DNA of 64,000 nucleotides, taken from contig BGZK01000139.1 in assembly GCA_005406025.1 (NCBI GenBank), positions 434,001 to 498,000 on the forward strand, read 5' to 3'. Shown here piece by piece: positions 47,701-57,849 of the stretch. Positions within the stretch are counted from its first letter, which is position 1. Every line of letters starts with the position of its first letter. Below the pieces are notes generated by a model. It worked only from the letters and a program-made list of their open reading frames with translations, was not told the DNA's origin and made no database searches. Position numbers and translations under genes: made by a program. This DNA comes from Eumeta japonica. Taxonomy: Eukaryota; Arthropoda; Insecta; Lepidoptera; Psychidae.

Positions 47701-50700
47701 TTCCATTTAATCATAATATATATATGCCATTTTGTTAAATGACTTGTTGCCATTTTGTAGGTAGTAATACATAACAACATTGCTGTAGAAGTTTTGGGAC
47801 TTTTGATCAAAAAACTACGACAAGTAGTTTTGAGTCCCCTCTTGACATTAACCTAATACTTCTTAAAGAATTCTGAAGAGATCAGAACAAGTGAAAATCT
47901 GAGGGTGCAATGTCAGGGCTTGGTTAGAAAACTTGCAAGGTTGGAAACCTTGCAAGTGGACGGTCATGCGTCACGCCGCGTCCCGCTAGCTAAGACGCTA
48001 AGCGCGGCCGTATACGGTCGTTAAACTTGCATGAGAACTTAAGTATTTTGTTTATTAGCTGTTTTTTAGGTTACAGTTGTAATGTAAGTATTACATTTAC
48101 GATATTGACGTTTTTAAACTAAGATTGTGTGTCATTAATTTTGAAGTGTTTAATAACAATGCCTTCCACTGCTATGGAATATGCAAACATGATTTATTGT
48201 TGGGAACTGCAGTAGGTGACATTGCTGCGGCTCTAAAAGTTTATAGTGAAATTTAACTTGATAGTCAACAACCTGCGAGTCCGCAAGTAATATTGCATGT
48301 TGTGTATCGTTTACACGATAATTTGCCTTAGTTTCCTTAACAAACTTACCTCTAAAGGTAAGTGGAACACATGTGCAAAATCAGAAACTAATGTAGTAAT
48401 ACCTTTGGCGATAATAATACTTTACATCACTGACAATATCAAATGTCATTTATAGGTAAGTGACTAGATATTTTTTTTTTATTAAAAAATATAATAAAAC
48501 ATCGTGGAGCCGACCGCGGGGCAGAATTCGAATACGTCACATGCTGCTGCCACTCGACCGCGCTCGCGCTTATAGTCTGGCCAAGCATTTAGTAGGATTG
48601 TCTATGTTATGTATTTATAAATACATTTTCAATCATTATTGTTATTTTTGGAGTCGGTATCAGCCAAGGAAACACTACAATATACCCTAGCATTAGACAC
48701 CGACTCCAAAAATAACAATAATCGTAACTAAATTATATTATTGTAATAATTTGAATCACTTTTAATTAGTCTAATATTTTTCATTTTATTTTACTTAGGA
48801 GAACTCTAAAAAATATTTTAAACATTGTTTGTTATTTATAGGTATGTATTAAGTTAAATTTGAAGTGGATAGGTACCTGCCTATCTTCTTGCGTTGTAAA
48901 CACATAGATCATACCTACATGTTGATGAGTAGAAAAGTAAATTGATTATTAAGTTATAGAAGAATATGCAACTATTTTTTTACTTTTTAGTGCGTATTAA
49001 TTTGTTTTGGAATAGTTTTTGTTTTGAAGTCGGCTTTATTTTTTTGTTAAAATTTTTGTTTGCTTTTTAATTTTTAGTGAACTAGTTTGTCTGAATATCA
49101 GTAGACCTATTAAATGTACTGCTCATAGATTGCACCCTTATTGTAAGCCATTAAGGTATTCCATTGATCATCATATTCGACTACGACAATTACTTGACCA
49201 TAACAACATTATGGTGGGTGACTCAAATATCCGGATAGCCTATAAGATTCGGCCGAGTATTGTTAATTTGCTCCTAAGAATTGAAGAGTTCCGTTACTTT
49301 GTGATGGATCCCATAATCAGAACCTAACCAAACTCTCATCAAACTACTCTTGAAGTACATACACCCTTTCCAATAAAAAAAGAATCATCGAAATTGGTTA
49401 GCGTGATATTGAGTTATTCATCCATTTGTCGCTGTTGTTCTTAATGCAAATTTAAGACATATATGGTTTTTCCATGGATGTCATTGTCAGAACTGGACCA
49501 AATTGAAATAGGACCACACGAGAAACACCAGCTAAGAAAGAATCATCAAACTCGGTTCACCCAGTCGAAAATTCTGAGGTAACAAACAAAAAAATTTAAA
49601 AAAATACAGTCAAATTGAGAACCTCCTCCTTTTTTTGAAGTCAGTTAAAAAGAAGAAGATTATGAATATTTGCAAAAAGATGCATAATCTATTCTATACT
49701 TTATGTAACTTACACCATAATCACCTCCTGTATCCATACACAATTTTTTGCATATTCTTACTTCAGCTGCTAATCCAATTACAGAACATCTTATTCCATC
49801 ATTTTTCAAACCCTAAAATAAATAAAAAAACCATTATTATTAAGTGACAGATTCCTTTACATAATATGTATTTTACTGTACATTTTTTAATATTCTTGGA
49901 CAACAAAAATCATTGCAATCTTTGGCGAATATGACATACAAATCAAAAAAATATGGGCCGATGCTGCTTATGCAACATTTAACTTTTTGTCACAAGGATG
50001 CAGGATGAGGTTTCTGTTGCTTGACACATCTCTCAATATTTTTGTAAATTTAAATATGAAATAGCTTAAAAGATCTGTGTAATGATATGAAAGCGAAATA
50101 TAAGTTATATGATGTAACGCCCTTTCCACTTGTCTCATGAATGTATACCAATGTGTTTACATTTACTTTTTGAATCTTAACTGTTTTTATCTGTTCTATT
50201 TTTTCATAAACATTGTTTATTGTACAAATATTTGTTCTAAGCTATTATTAGTCCGCTTTGCACATCGATATCATTTTAATTAATATGACATTTTGTTCTT
50301 TCAGTCGTAATATCTTCATTTATTTATTAAGCAACATATAAGGCTATTTACATATATTTTATCTATAAAACAAAATTTGAAATTTTGGATCCACATAGCA
50401 TAAAATCTGTGTACTTAACTAGCACTTGAAAAGCACTAAGCATTTGAAAAATTCCTTTATATTTATATTTTGCAATCCCACTTTCAATCTCATTCTTGAT
50501 TCTAATCCTGAATATGGTAATGGTTCTGATGATTTTGATGCAAATCCAGGCTTTGATCTCGGTTCTTCTCCTAATTCTAGTATAGCTTTTACTCGGTCCC
50601 CATTCCAATCCCAATCTTGATTCTGATTCCAGGCTTCCTCTTAGGTACCTTCTCAGTTCATTTACCGTACCGAATCAGTCATGTTCTCCTTTCTCCTTAC

Positions 50701-53700
50701 CTGAACATCAATCCCAATCCTATCTTTTAATCTTGGGAGGCGTTTCTCGGCCATGTGGAAATTGTCACATGGGACTATTATCAAATGTGGGATTTTCATA
50801 TGCAAAATGATGACAAATGTCAAATTCACTTTAACAATTAAAGTTTGTATTCTCACTCATCTATGGAAATTTTTCGCGCAACTCTCAAATGTCAGTAAAA
50901 AATATAAAGTAGTTGTGTAAGCACTGCAAATAAATGCATTTTGCTTTTTTCCTGTTATATTTTAATGTACTTGAGAAAATTGTTTGTCTGTCTTGTGAAA
51001 TTTTGAAATCAATTTTAATATAAGGTTTTGGTGATTAGCTCACCAAAACCTTATACTAAAGTTGATTAACCTTATATTAAAGACTTGAAATCTTAAGTGT
51101 AACTCAGAATTGGATGACAATGTAAAAAATTGTGGAAGTAGAAAAAAAAGAGGAAGAAAAGATAATTAAAGAAATTTTGTATATAGCTCAGAATTCAATG
51201 ACGAGGCAAATAAATGTGAAAAAAGAAAAAGAAAAAAAGAATGATGGAATTTTAAACATAACTGAACGTTGGATCACCATGCATGAAAATGTGGAATAAG
51301 AACAACAAAACAAAATTGTTTTGCTATTCTTAAAATTGCTTTAATTTTGAACATAACTTAAAATCAGATGACGATCCAAGAAAACTTGCAAGAAGAATAA
51401 GAAGAATATAGTTACTAAACAATAATAATTTTTACCCGAGACAATAATTTTAAATAAAATGTAAAATTTCACACACACTATACTAATGGGAATAAAAAAA
51501 TATGTTTTCAAATTAACAGACTAAAAATTTTAAATAGTTTCCCATTTTGAAAGTGTGAATTTTTAATAGATACGACAATACTTGTAAATAGTGATATTCA
51601 AAATAAAAAACGTGGAGCTTAAAGCCTCTCAATCTGGAATAAAACAATTGTTGGAAGATATCTTTTAGCAATGGGACGACTATTAATCATGTTTTCATTA
51701 AAATAAAGTTTTATTCATCATATTGATCTAAATTTAACATGTCATCAACTGTGTCATGTGCTAGGGTACACCCTTCATATAAAAGCCGTTTGATTGTTGT
51801 CACAGTTTAAAAATTGAGAACACAGAATTAATTTTTTCCTTTGACATTTTGTGTTTCATAGGAAAATTATCTCATGTGACAATTTCCATATGACACAAGA
51901 ATCGCCTCCATGATTAAAACATTGACAGTTGACACAGCTTGGAATTTAAGAAAATGGTATTAGTATTTTCGTTTGACATTTTGTTTCATATGACAATTTC
52001 CACGTGATTCCAAAATCGCCTCCCAGATTCCAATGCTGGTCCTTATCTTGGACTGTTTGACTTTCAGTAGTCGGGTAATCACTTATTCTTTTAAAATTTA
52101 TTACAAGTTTGGCCTTGATAGAGAGAAAAAAGTTTGACTGTGATTTTTTGCTTACAAACACAATTTTTGAATGAGACTGTCTTGAACTCCTGCTGCTAGC
52201 AAAAAATTAATCCAACAAATATACTACACTCAAAGTATTACAAATTCTTGTCAAAGATTTTACGAATTATTAATTTGCAGTTAGTTTATATAAAGTGAAA
52301 ATTCTGAGTACAATATGAATATAACTTGGATCTAAAATATTGAATTAATCACCTTTGGTCATTAATTAATAAAACTTTGTGGGAAAAATGTATTACCTGT
52401 ATGGTAGTCATGATATCACTAGGATCACAAGTGGTTAACGATGCAAAAAGCACCAATAATTCTCTTGATGCATGACTAGGAAGTGGTCGTAAAACTCGTC
52501 CAGCTAGCTCCAGAGTGTTTTGCAATGATGGTTCACCAGTTAAGGGTACATTAGTCAAACTAGAAAAAACATTGCAGGAAAAATATCATAAATAAATACC
52601 AGAACAGGCACTGCTGCATGTTCTAAAAAAGGCATGCTATAGGCACTTACCTTTGAACAGCCTTCAGATGTTTCCTAACATTTCCTGACAGTTCAGTAAT
52701 TTTTTCAGCTCTTTTATTTTTCATTGCCACAATACTGAGTTGGCTTAACGGATTTTGATCAAAAAATTCTTCAACAAACTTTTCTAATAACTGCAATAAA
52801 CGAAACAAAATGAATAATTGTTAAAATCAAAGATTGGACATTTAAACTGAAGGAAAATATTCCAACTAATAAATGTGAAAGTTTGTACGTTTGGATATTT
52901 GTTACTCAATCAAATCTTAGAGGCTGAACAGAATTATCTGAAACTGTACAGTAATATAGTTTATACAGCAGAATAATATACAGGTGATAATTTATAAAGA
53001 TGCAAACTTTTGTTCACGACTTTGCTTGCATGATTGAAGAATTAATTCTTAACTTATGCCAATTGATTATTGGTAATGATGATGTTCAAGAAGGATTCAA
53101 ATTCAATATCGTTTTGGAATCAGAATCGCGAGCAGGACAGGGATTAATATCAAAAGCATAAGTTTATCACATAACAAAGACATTTGCGGCATTGAGTTTG
53201 GCCGAGCATTAAATTGTGTCTATATTATTTTATGCTATTTATAAGTATAATTTCAATGACATACTTTTGTTATAGTTACTTTGGCAGAGTCGTTCTACAA
53301 AAGGAGGAGATTATAAATACTTATCTAAAGTTGCATGATCGATTCCATCCTGTATGTGTGGATAAATAATTTCTGACCATAGTTCTTAAGCTGACGAAGT
53401 AATTTTTAACACACAAGCTTTACAAATTTAGAAAGTTAGTTACAAAAATGAATTTTATCATACTTTGTTTTCTTCTGTAACTCTCTATTTAATTACGTAT
53501 TTAAAGATTTGTATCATAACAAATGTAGAAACAATGTAATAACCAACCTTGATTGTACAAAGAAATCGTGTAGGCTTCAGATCCTGAGAGCTCATTGCTT
53601 CGGAGCAATCAACAGCAACAATCAAATGACGCATCATGCCAAGCCGTACAGGTCCACGTCGTGATGCAGTCGCTCTACGAGCTGCTTTTTGTGCAAATTC

Positions 53701-54763
53701 TGCCACCAAACCCGCCACCAAACCATCCTCATCTTCTTTAATTGCTTCCCTTAAAATTGATACAATAAAATTAATAACTAACATCAATTTTAAGTATCAG
53801 TAGTTCATTATTATGTTCAAACTGCAATAATACAGAATTGTCATTTGTCTTAAAGCTCAATGCAGTTCCTAAAAAATAAAATATATATTAGGCAATAGCA
53901 TAACTTGAAACATGGATTTAAAAAACCTATCCTTTCCTGAATGTAAAGATATCCATCAATGTTAATATCGCAGAAAAAGCATAATACATGGATTCAACTA
54001 AATTTTCTATATAGAGCAATTATGCAGAAAATGCAGAATAAAGTAAGGTTTTATAGTAAAATTTGGTGTTCTTAAGAGTTATCGTGTCACACTTATATTT
54101 AATTAGCATCATTTTCATTATCATACATATATGTGCAGTCACAAATCCTATTTTTCTTTAAAATTAAATAAAAAGCCAAATTACCATGTACTGCTAAGAT
54201 AAAATCCTGTAGAAATTGGAATATCAGAATTAATTAGGAAACATGGGTAATCGAGAAACTGGTTTGTTTTGGATAATTAAACATCGATATACCAATAAAA
54301 ACCATAATTACAATTTGCATCTAACATGAATCTTTATTACGCTCGTCGTTTTGGGCCCTTAACGTTCACCTAGTGAGAAGCGTTCCATTTGGAACGGAAA
54401 TGGAGACTGCTGCAACGTCCATATATCCATGGTCGATGGGTTGCATGCTGCATTTTGCAGCATGTTGCATCTCATTGTACTTGAGTTTCTCATATGAGTG
54501 ATATGTTCTATGGCCAGTAATTCATCTCCTAAGGAGGGAGTATCATGACTATTAAGTCAAAATAGAGACTTACCCTCTACTATTCCAACCCCTTACCCAA
54601 TTTCTGCTATAGATACGGAACCTGTCCCTCATCCACTTTAATACGTAAATAAAAGAAACTAACTATTATACATATATTTTTTAAGCAGATATATAACTCA
54701 CCAAGTTTTCTCATAACCTGTTTCCCACCGGTATTCTTTTGGATCTGGCTCATCATCTGCCAT
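41584..54763 (-). CDS. GTF2H2: TFIIH subunit p44/SSL1 (GTF2H2), complete, nine exons
   Basis: This encodes p44, the core TFIIH subunit that binds and stimulates the XPD helicase in nucleotide excision repair and RNA polymerase II initiation. The coding exons (minus strand, in order) are 54702-54763, 53548-53749, 52651-52790, 52397-52559, 49714-49812, 46541-46716, 44255-44389, 43044-43152 and 41584-41727. They total 1230 bases, 409 residues, with matching phases and GT-AG borders. Human p44 has 395. Domains: an acidic start with [10 protein letters not shown]; a vWA domain at about 57-240 with VRLGMMRHL and D68-C-S70; a C4 zinc finger C297/C300/C311/C314; and a C4C4 RING-like end with CxxC pairs at 349/352, 366/369, 374/377 and 388/391. 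Unusual are three consecutive Cys (369-371). It is convergent with the upstream transporter gene. Confidence 0.96.
41728..43043 (-). other. GTF2H2 intron 8
   Basis: AT-rich. A 17-base phrase AACCTGGTCTTAATAAC is locally duplicated at about 42129 and 42166. Nothing else recognised. Confidence 0.6.
43044..43152 (-). CDS. GTF2H2: GTF2H2 exon 8
   Basis: 109 bases, residues 326-362. It encodes [18 protein letters not shown] and [15 protein letters not shown], including the first CxxC of the RING-like domain. SYHHLFP is conserved in p44. The acceptor is TATTACAG and the donor GTAAGT. Confidence 0.95.
43153..44254 (-). other. GTF2H2 intron 7
   Basis: AT-rich except for 43190-43330, a GC-richer stretch (GGAGCATGCGGACCACCAGC, CTGTTCTTGAAGACTCTC) that looks like a degraded repeat close to exon 8. 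The 70-codon frame over it has no features of a gene. Confidence 0.5.
44255..44389 (-). CDS. GTF2H2: GTF2H2 exon 7 (C4 zinc finger)
   Basis: 135 bases, residues 281-325 plus two bases of Arg326. It encodes [20 protein letters not shown] then [11 protein letters not shown]. The four zinc ligands are C297, C300, C311 and C314. The donor GTTATTTTTTT is followed by an A/T-run-rich intron. Confidence 0.96.
44390..46540 (-). other. GTF2H2 intron 6
   Basis: It contains the Tigger/pogo-like element (45466-46358) and a 20-bp perfect palindrome (45376-45395). The rest is AT-rich without genes. A short patch at 44540-44600 has the degenerate CCCAATCCC-type repeat also seen at 50570. Confidence 0.6.
45466..46358 (-). 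mobile_element. Tigger/pogo-like DNA transposon remnant
   Basis: The 893-bp element begins CAGTCAAAATCTGTTACAAC and ends (reverse complement) CAGTTAAACCTATATATAGT, related inverted ends, each with a GACATCG or ACATCG phrase a little inside. TA flanks both ends (45464-45465 and 46359-46360). The minus-strand frame at 45628-45900 reads [20 protein letters not shown], the first helix-turn-helix of pogo/Tigger transposases, then [11 protein letters not shown] and VPINGPIL, the start of the CENP-B-type second domain. An upstream stop and loss of the DDE core show it is dead. Confidence 0.8.
46541..46716 (-). CDS. GTF2H2: GTF2H2 exon 6
   Basis: 176 bases, residues 223-280 plus two bases of Cys281. 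It encodes [12 protein letters not shown], a Pro/Arg-rich stretch, and [19 protein letters not shown]-x-HY and MGFP are conserved in p44 between the vWA and zinc finger. It is GC-richer than the other exons. Confidence 0.95.
47016..47414 (-). other. Cysteine-rich orphan open frame (zinc-ribbon-like)
   Basis: A continuous minus-strand frame of about 132 codons starts just after TAA (47415-47417) and ends with TGA (47016-47018). It reads [16 protein letters not shown], then [20 protein letters not shown] and CHYNELLIF. Two CxxC pairs 12 residues apart followed by alternating hydrophobic strands resemble a zinc-ribbon inserted in an OB-fold, as in RPA1-type proteins. It has no canonical ATG at the start of the Cys-rich part and could be a single exon, a relic or chance. 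Not part of GTF2H2, whose exons are complete without it. Confidence 0.3.
47636..47925 (-). mobile_element. Truncated mariner element (3' end with terminal repeat)
   Basis: It begins TTAGGTCGGGGAAAAAG, a mariner-type terminal repeat, next to TA. From about 47720 to 47920 it closely parallels 30095-30275 (shared TTTTGGGACTTTTGATCAAA and GTGAAAATCTGAGGGTGCAA-like phrases), so it is the C-terminal coding end of the same transposase family. It breaks off at GTCAGGGC, before the catalytic core. It lies in the GTF2H2 intron between exons 5 and 6. Confidence 0.75.
47931..47957. repeat. Perfect inverted repeat CTTGCAAGG
   Basis: CTTGCAAGG, a 7-9 base spacer (TTGGAAA), then CCTTGCAAG, directly after the truncated mariner end. 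A GC-rich stretch (47958-48020) follows. Confidence 0.7.
48486..48660 (+). repeat. Dispersed repeat family X, copy 2
   Basis: GCGCTTATAGTCTGGCCAAG, then CATTTAGTAGGATTGTCTAT and TTTATAAATACATTTTCAA, parallel the copy at 18830. Its right side overlaps the left arm of the 24-bp inverted repeat at 48635-48722. Confidence 0.45.
48635..48722. repeat. 24-bp perfect inverted repeat with 40-base loop
   Basis: The left arm 48635-48658 (ATTATTGTTATTTTTGGAGT...) is an exact reverse complement of 48699-48722. This could be the end of a foldback element associated with repeat family X, or a hairpin precursor. Confidence 0.85.
49080..49648 (+). repeat. Dispersed repeat with GAAGTC(A/G)GTTAAAAA tail
   Basis: The tail TTGAGAACCTCCTCCTTTTT, then TTGAAGTCAGTTAAAAA, matches the fragment at 3120-3256. 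Within it AAAGAATCATCAAACTCGGT and an earlier AAAGAATCATCGAAATTGGT recur. It includes a 65-codon frame (49130-49327) without recognised domain. Probably a non-autonomous or 3'-truncated retroelement common in Lepidoptera. Confidence 0.45.
49714..49812 (-). CDS. GTF2H2: GTF2H2 exon 5
   Basis: 99 bases, residues 190-222, phase 0 at both ends. It encodes [20 protein letters not shown] then [13 protein letters not shown], matching the p44 vWA segment (IRVSVIGLSAEVRVC in the family). The acceptor is TATTTTAG and the donor GTAAGT. A 30-base stretch of repeat family X ends 28 bases beyond the donor. Confidence 0.94.
51010..51064. repeat. Hairpin, 25-base arms
   Basis: The arms 51010-51034 and 51040-51064 pair with only two mismatches around a 5-base loop (TTAGC); the inner 16 pairs (51019-51034 and 51040-51055) are perfect. 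Confidence 0.85.
51095..51420. repeat. Diverged tandem repeat, about 80-90 bp units
   Basis: TAACTCAGAATTGGATGAC, TAGCTCAGAATTCAATGAC, TAACTGAACGTTGGATCAC and TAACTTAAAATCAGATGAC occur in order, each followed by an A/G-rich segment with GAA and AAG runs. Four old units. Confidence 0.6.
51836..52035. repeat. Diverged tandem duplication (about 125 bp)
   Basis: TTTGACATTTTGTGTTTCAT ... GACAATTTCCATATGAC ... AATCGCCTCCATGATT is followed by TTTGACATTTTGTTTCATAT ... GACAATTTCCACGTGAT ... AATCGCCTCCCAGATT. The second unit is shorter. Confidence 0.6.
52397..52559 (-). CDS. GTF2H2: GTF2H2 exon 4
   Basis: 163 bases, residues 135-189. It encodes [32 protein letters not shown] and [15 protein letters not shown]-x-I is a hallmark of p44. 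The acceptor TTTTTTCTAG precedes TTTGAC; the donor is GTAATA. Confidence 0.96.
52651..52790 (-). CDS. GTF2H2: GTF2H2 exon 3
   Basis: 140 bases, residues 89-134 plus two bases of Ser135. It encodes [20 protein letters not shown] and [20 protein letters not shown], matching the p44 vWA. The acceptor is TTTATTGCAG and the donor GTAAGT. No long single open frame marks this exon, so it is easily missed. Confidence 0.95.
52791..53547 (-). other. GTF2H2 intron 2
   Basis: AT-rich, with repeat family X copy 3 at 53188-53352 and a short degenerate purine repeat at 53100-53160. No other feature. Confidence 0.6.
53188..53352 (+). repeat. Dispersed repeat family X, copy 3
   Basis: TTTGGCCGAGCATTAAATTG, TATTATTTTATGCTATTTAT, TTGTTATAGTTACTTTGGCA and TTGCATGATCGATTCCATCC align with the copy at 18830. 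It lies in the GTF2H2 intron between exons 2 and 3. Confidence 0.5.
53548..53749 (-). CDS. GTF2H2: GTF2H2 exon 2
   Basis: 202 bases, residues 21-88. It encodes EAIKEDEDG, a basic Ala/Arg linker, [19 protein letters not shown] and [13 protein letters not shown]. This is the start of the vWA domain with the MIDAS-like D68-x-S70. The acceptor TTTTAAG precedes GGAAGC; the donor is GTTGGT. Confidence 0.95.
53750..54701 (-). other. GTF2H2 intron 1
   Basis: AT-rich, except a GC-richer stretch 54345-54550 with a stem (CATGCTGCA at 54444-54452 pairing with TGCAGCATG at 54456-54464). Confidence 0.6.
54702..54763 (-). CDS. GTF2H2: GTF2H2 exon 1 (start codon)
   Basis: 62 bases encoding [20 protein letters not shown] and two bases of Trp21. 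RWE-x-GYE-x-TW is the conserved start of p44 proteins. The ATG is at 54761-54763 and the donor is GTGAGT. No TATA box is evident in the AT-rich DNA upstream. Confidence 0.93.
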
Positions 54764-55129
54764 GTCTATAAAGATGTATTTGGCAAATTCTCTCGAAAAC
54801 CACACGTAAACCGAAATTATAATATTTATTTAACTGTTTTAGTTAAATATCAGACAAAATTACAATAACAAACCTCTCGTTATCTATGCCTATCATTCTA
54901 ACCAAAATTGCCAGATATTTTTTTTAAAAAGTTCTACAAGGGCATAATTTTGTTTGACACGATACAGTAGTTACGATTTCCAATCATAAAAACTAAAAAA
55001 TGAATAAACTAAAAAACAAAAGCAAGATGGTGCAAAAAGTCATCCATTTAAATGTGACAAATATTTGCAGTCGGAGACATCAGATTTATGTTTTTGTATC
55101 TACTTGGTATGACTTTGCTATATGAATGC

Positions 55130-55955
55130 CTCCGACAACAAATATTTATCATATTTAATTGAATGATTTTTCGCATCGTCTTATTTTCCTTTTTTTAGTT
55201 TACTTTTACGCATAAGATTGTTCTTTTAAATTTAGTATTTACATTTTTAATTACTACTTTTGAGGACTGTTTTAAAAATAAACTAAGATTGCTTACTCTT
55301 AACTATATTAACATTATAAATTGATATCATAATCGTGATAAACTTTAATCGATATTTTGTTATTAATTATTATTAATAAATTATAATTTCAAGTTGTAAG
55401 TTCTTGAATAAAATTTATTGCAGTAAAATGGTTTAAAAAACATCATTTTGCTTTTGAAAGACCTTTTCAATAATATGTCATTCATATTCTTGAAATTATT
55501 TTTCATGTTAATAAAACTTATTATAGGAAAACATCTTTATCACAGCTTTATTATTTATTTATAGAATTTAAGTGAGAATATTTACTAACCAATTTTAAAT
55601 CGTTATAGATCCTAAAAGGGCTCTCAGATTGGAAAATTATTAGAGGAAACCTAATTAGAGATGATTAGGGTATCTAACGATTTTTAAAGACATATTCAAT
55701 GATACACCTCTTGACTTTGTATTTTTTCTTTTTAACAAAATGGCGTCTGATTGTCGCTATATTTAAATTTGATAACAGCACGTCTTTATGACATTCACAA
55801 AATTAATACAAATCATTTAACAAATGAATAATCAAAATCGGCCTACGTGTTTGATCTATAGAATGTCATAAAAGAAAAAATATACAATACATACAGACTT
55901 GCACACTGATAAACATAAGTATTACCCTCCTTTGCGTCGCGCAGCTGGGTAAAAA
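55130..55955 (+). repeat. Diverged dispersed repeat, copy 2
   Basis: Matches 14400-15295 in order: TTTTTACGCATAAG-like, AATCGTGATAAAC, CATCTTTATCACAGCTTTAT, AACAAAATGGCGTCTG, and the end CTCCTTTGCGTCGCGCAGCT followed by GGGTAAA. A similar end phrase is seen at 29635-29665 and 63540-63575. Confidence 0.5.
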
Positions 55956-56079
55956 AAGCGTTAAAACTATTATCGATAATAAAAAATAATAGTTTTATTT
56001 TACATACTAATACACTAGGTAAACCTAGAACAAGTATAAATTAAAATGAAATAAAATAACATCGTGTACGGACAAAAAA

Positions 56080-56300
56080 GCGTACTTAATAAATTTGAAG
56101 TAAGACCATAACATAACCAAACTATTATTTCAATTACGTGCTTTAAACCTTTTTTGCAGGAACGTTAAAATTAACTTGACAACCTAATTTTAGCGCCATA
56201 CCGTTGTATGGCGCTAACATAACTTGTCAAGAAAAAAGGTATTTTTTGTACTTATGCAAAGCACTGAACAAATTTGTATTAAAATGAGTGTGTCCTACAT
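56080..56300. mobile_element. Foldback (MITE-like) element
   Basis: The core arms TTAGCGCCATAC (56190-56201) and GTATGGCGCTAA (56206-56217) are perfect around CGTT. Outside them, CTTGACAA pairs with TTGTCAAG, and further out GTGCTTT, CCTTTTTTGCA-like and AAATTTG phrases pair imperfectly with their right-hand counterparts. The whole stretch can fold on itself. No coding region. Confidence 0.55.
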
Positions 56301-57099
56301 TCCAAAATAATAGCTTTTAAATTTTCCAAAGATAAAAAAGCGTTAATGTGAATAAACGCTAAATGTCGTGGAATTTATACCGTAAACAAGTTCCAGGTAT
56401 TGTAGGAATCAATTTGTTTAAAATTATTAAGAAAATACCCGCGAGGACACAGACAAATTAAAATATATTATGTGATTAATGTTGACTCATAAATAGCTTT
56501 AATGTTTTCCAGATGTGCATTAAATGAACTACAAACAATTGTCTTTAGTTCGTTCTCCGTTTTATATGTATGTATGCATGTATGTATATGCTGACAGCAA
56601 AGAAACATTCTCAAACACTAATGTTACTTATCAAGTGTACAACACTTGAGAAATGATATCAATGTTTACGAATTAATTTAAATTTACCTCACACATTGGT
56701 AATTTAATGACAATTTCTGGATGTCATGTCACAGTGTAACTATAATAGCCTAATGATTCTTTTCGAATAAAATATTTTTTTCATTGCGTAATTGGTTATA
56801 GATCTTGAAAAAAGCACCTATTTTTAATATTTCAAAGTCGTTCTATCCTTGTTTTGAATTACCTGTTATATGTCAATCTATTATTTTTTTTAATCTCGCA
56901 ACTATGTGAGTAATATTTCCGTGGGTTACACCAAAATTGAAAATGTAATTCATAAAAATAATTCCTAAGATTTGACAGATAATCAGTGCGTTGCATTAAC
57001 GTTAAAACGTAATTCGTAAACCTAATCCGTAAGATTTGATAGACCGTATAGAAGTGTTACTGAAAAGATTTTCAGCGTTTTGCTCCATAGTATATTTTT

Positions 57100-57840
57100 A
57101 AATGTGTACACCTAGATTAGGAAAGTATATTTTTTGTAATGTGCTTTTACGAGATCAAGAGATCTATCCCGAAAAGAATACAACAATATATTTCTTGGGG
57201 GGGAATACTACCGATATCCCGTTTACTGAAACTATTCTACCGATCTTCTACTGGATTAAAAGAACCAAGTATTTCGGGGTCACATTGGATTCAAAACTTA
57301 ACTCGATACATACTTAGAGCACGTCCAGAACATAGCGATCTTCAATATCGGTCGATTCTACCCTATAATAAACATTTAAAGTAAACTGTCCCTTTATACC
57401 AAATTATTCAAAACTTGTATACATCCAGTTTAAACTACGCTGGAATAGTCATTGCGCACGTATACTAGCTTAGAAAATACACAAACTAAGTCATTCAGAA
57501 CAGATGTATGCGCACAACCTCAGCTGCCCAATAAATATGTGTTAAAAATCTCAATTCACACAATGATCTGAGCCTTGTATAGATTAAATAAAGAAAAACA
57601 AACACGCGCACTGGCGCATAAGTAGTGATGTTCCTACTCACTAAAACACCTTCTGGAACCTTGCTGTTAGCCCAAAGATTTTTACAGCATAATCGGACGC
57701 GTTGCGCGCGGCGATCTTTTCACTCGAATCGCAGAAAATTCTTAAGCGACTGTATTAAGGAGCCTCATAGAGACACAAATCTCGGCAACATTAATGCAGT
57801 GAAACCGGCAAGAGCCGTCCTGAATGTGATGATATTATAC
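57100..57840 (+). pseudogene. Jockey-like LINE reverse transcriptase relic
   Basis: Short frames in different registers read TKYFGVTLDSKLN, SLNYAGIVI-like, IQNRCMRTTSAAQ-like and NLNSHNDLSL-like, in the order of the C-terminal part of the reverse transcriptase and thumb region of jockey-type non-LTR elements (KYLGV-x-LD, then Y-x3-V-W, QN-x2-LR, and HxDL). Stops and frameshifts are frequent, so it is dead. No 3' tail or target duplication was found. Confidence 0.65.
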
Positions 57841-57849
57841 GGGTAGATA

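Larger units (their letters stand above)
46717..49713 (-). other. GTF2H2 intron 5
   Basis: It holds the cysteine-rich orphan frame (47016-47414), the truncated mariner end (47636), an inverted repeat at 47931-47957, repeat family X (48486), the 24-bp inverted repeat at 48635-48722 and a lepidopteran-type repeat (49080-49648). Confidence 0.65.
49813..52396 (-). other. GTF2H2 intron 4
   Basis: AT-rich with three local structures listed separately: a hairpin at 51010-51064, a diverged tandem block at 51095-51420, and a repeated ATGACAATTTCC phrase around 50750, 51875 and 51985. A degenerate simple repeat of TTGAT/CCAATCCC type lies at 50490-50640. Confidence 0.55.
54764..57095. other. Upstream of GTF2H2 and intergenic
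   Basis: It should contain the GTF2H2 5' UTR and promoter, but no TATA box or initiator stands out. The old repeat (55130-55955) and the foldback element (56080-56300) lie here. Confidence 0.5.

Noticed and set aside
53485..53787. A single 100-codon gene
   Set aside because: Only residues between the two splice borders match p44; the ends are intron.
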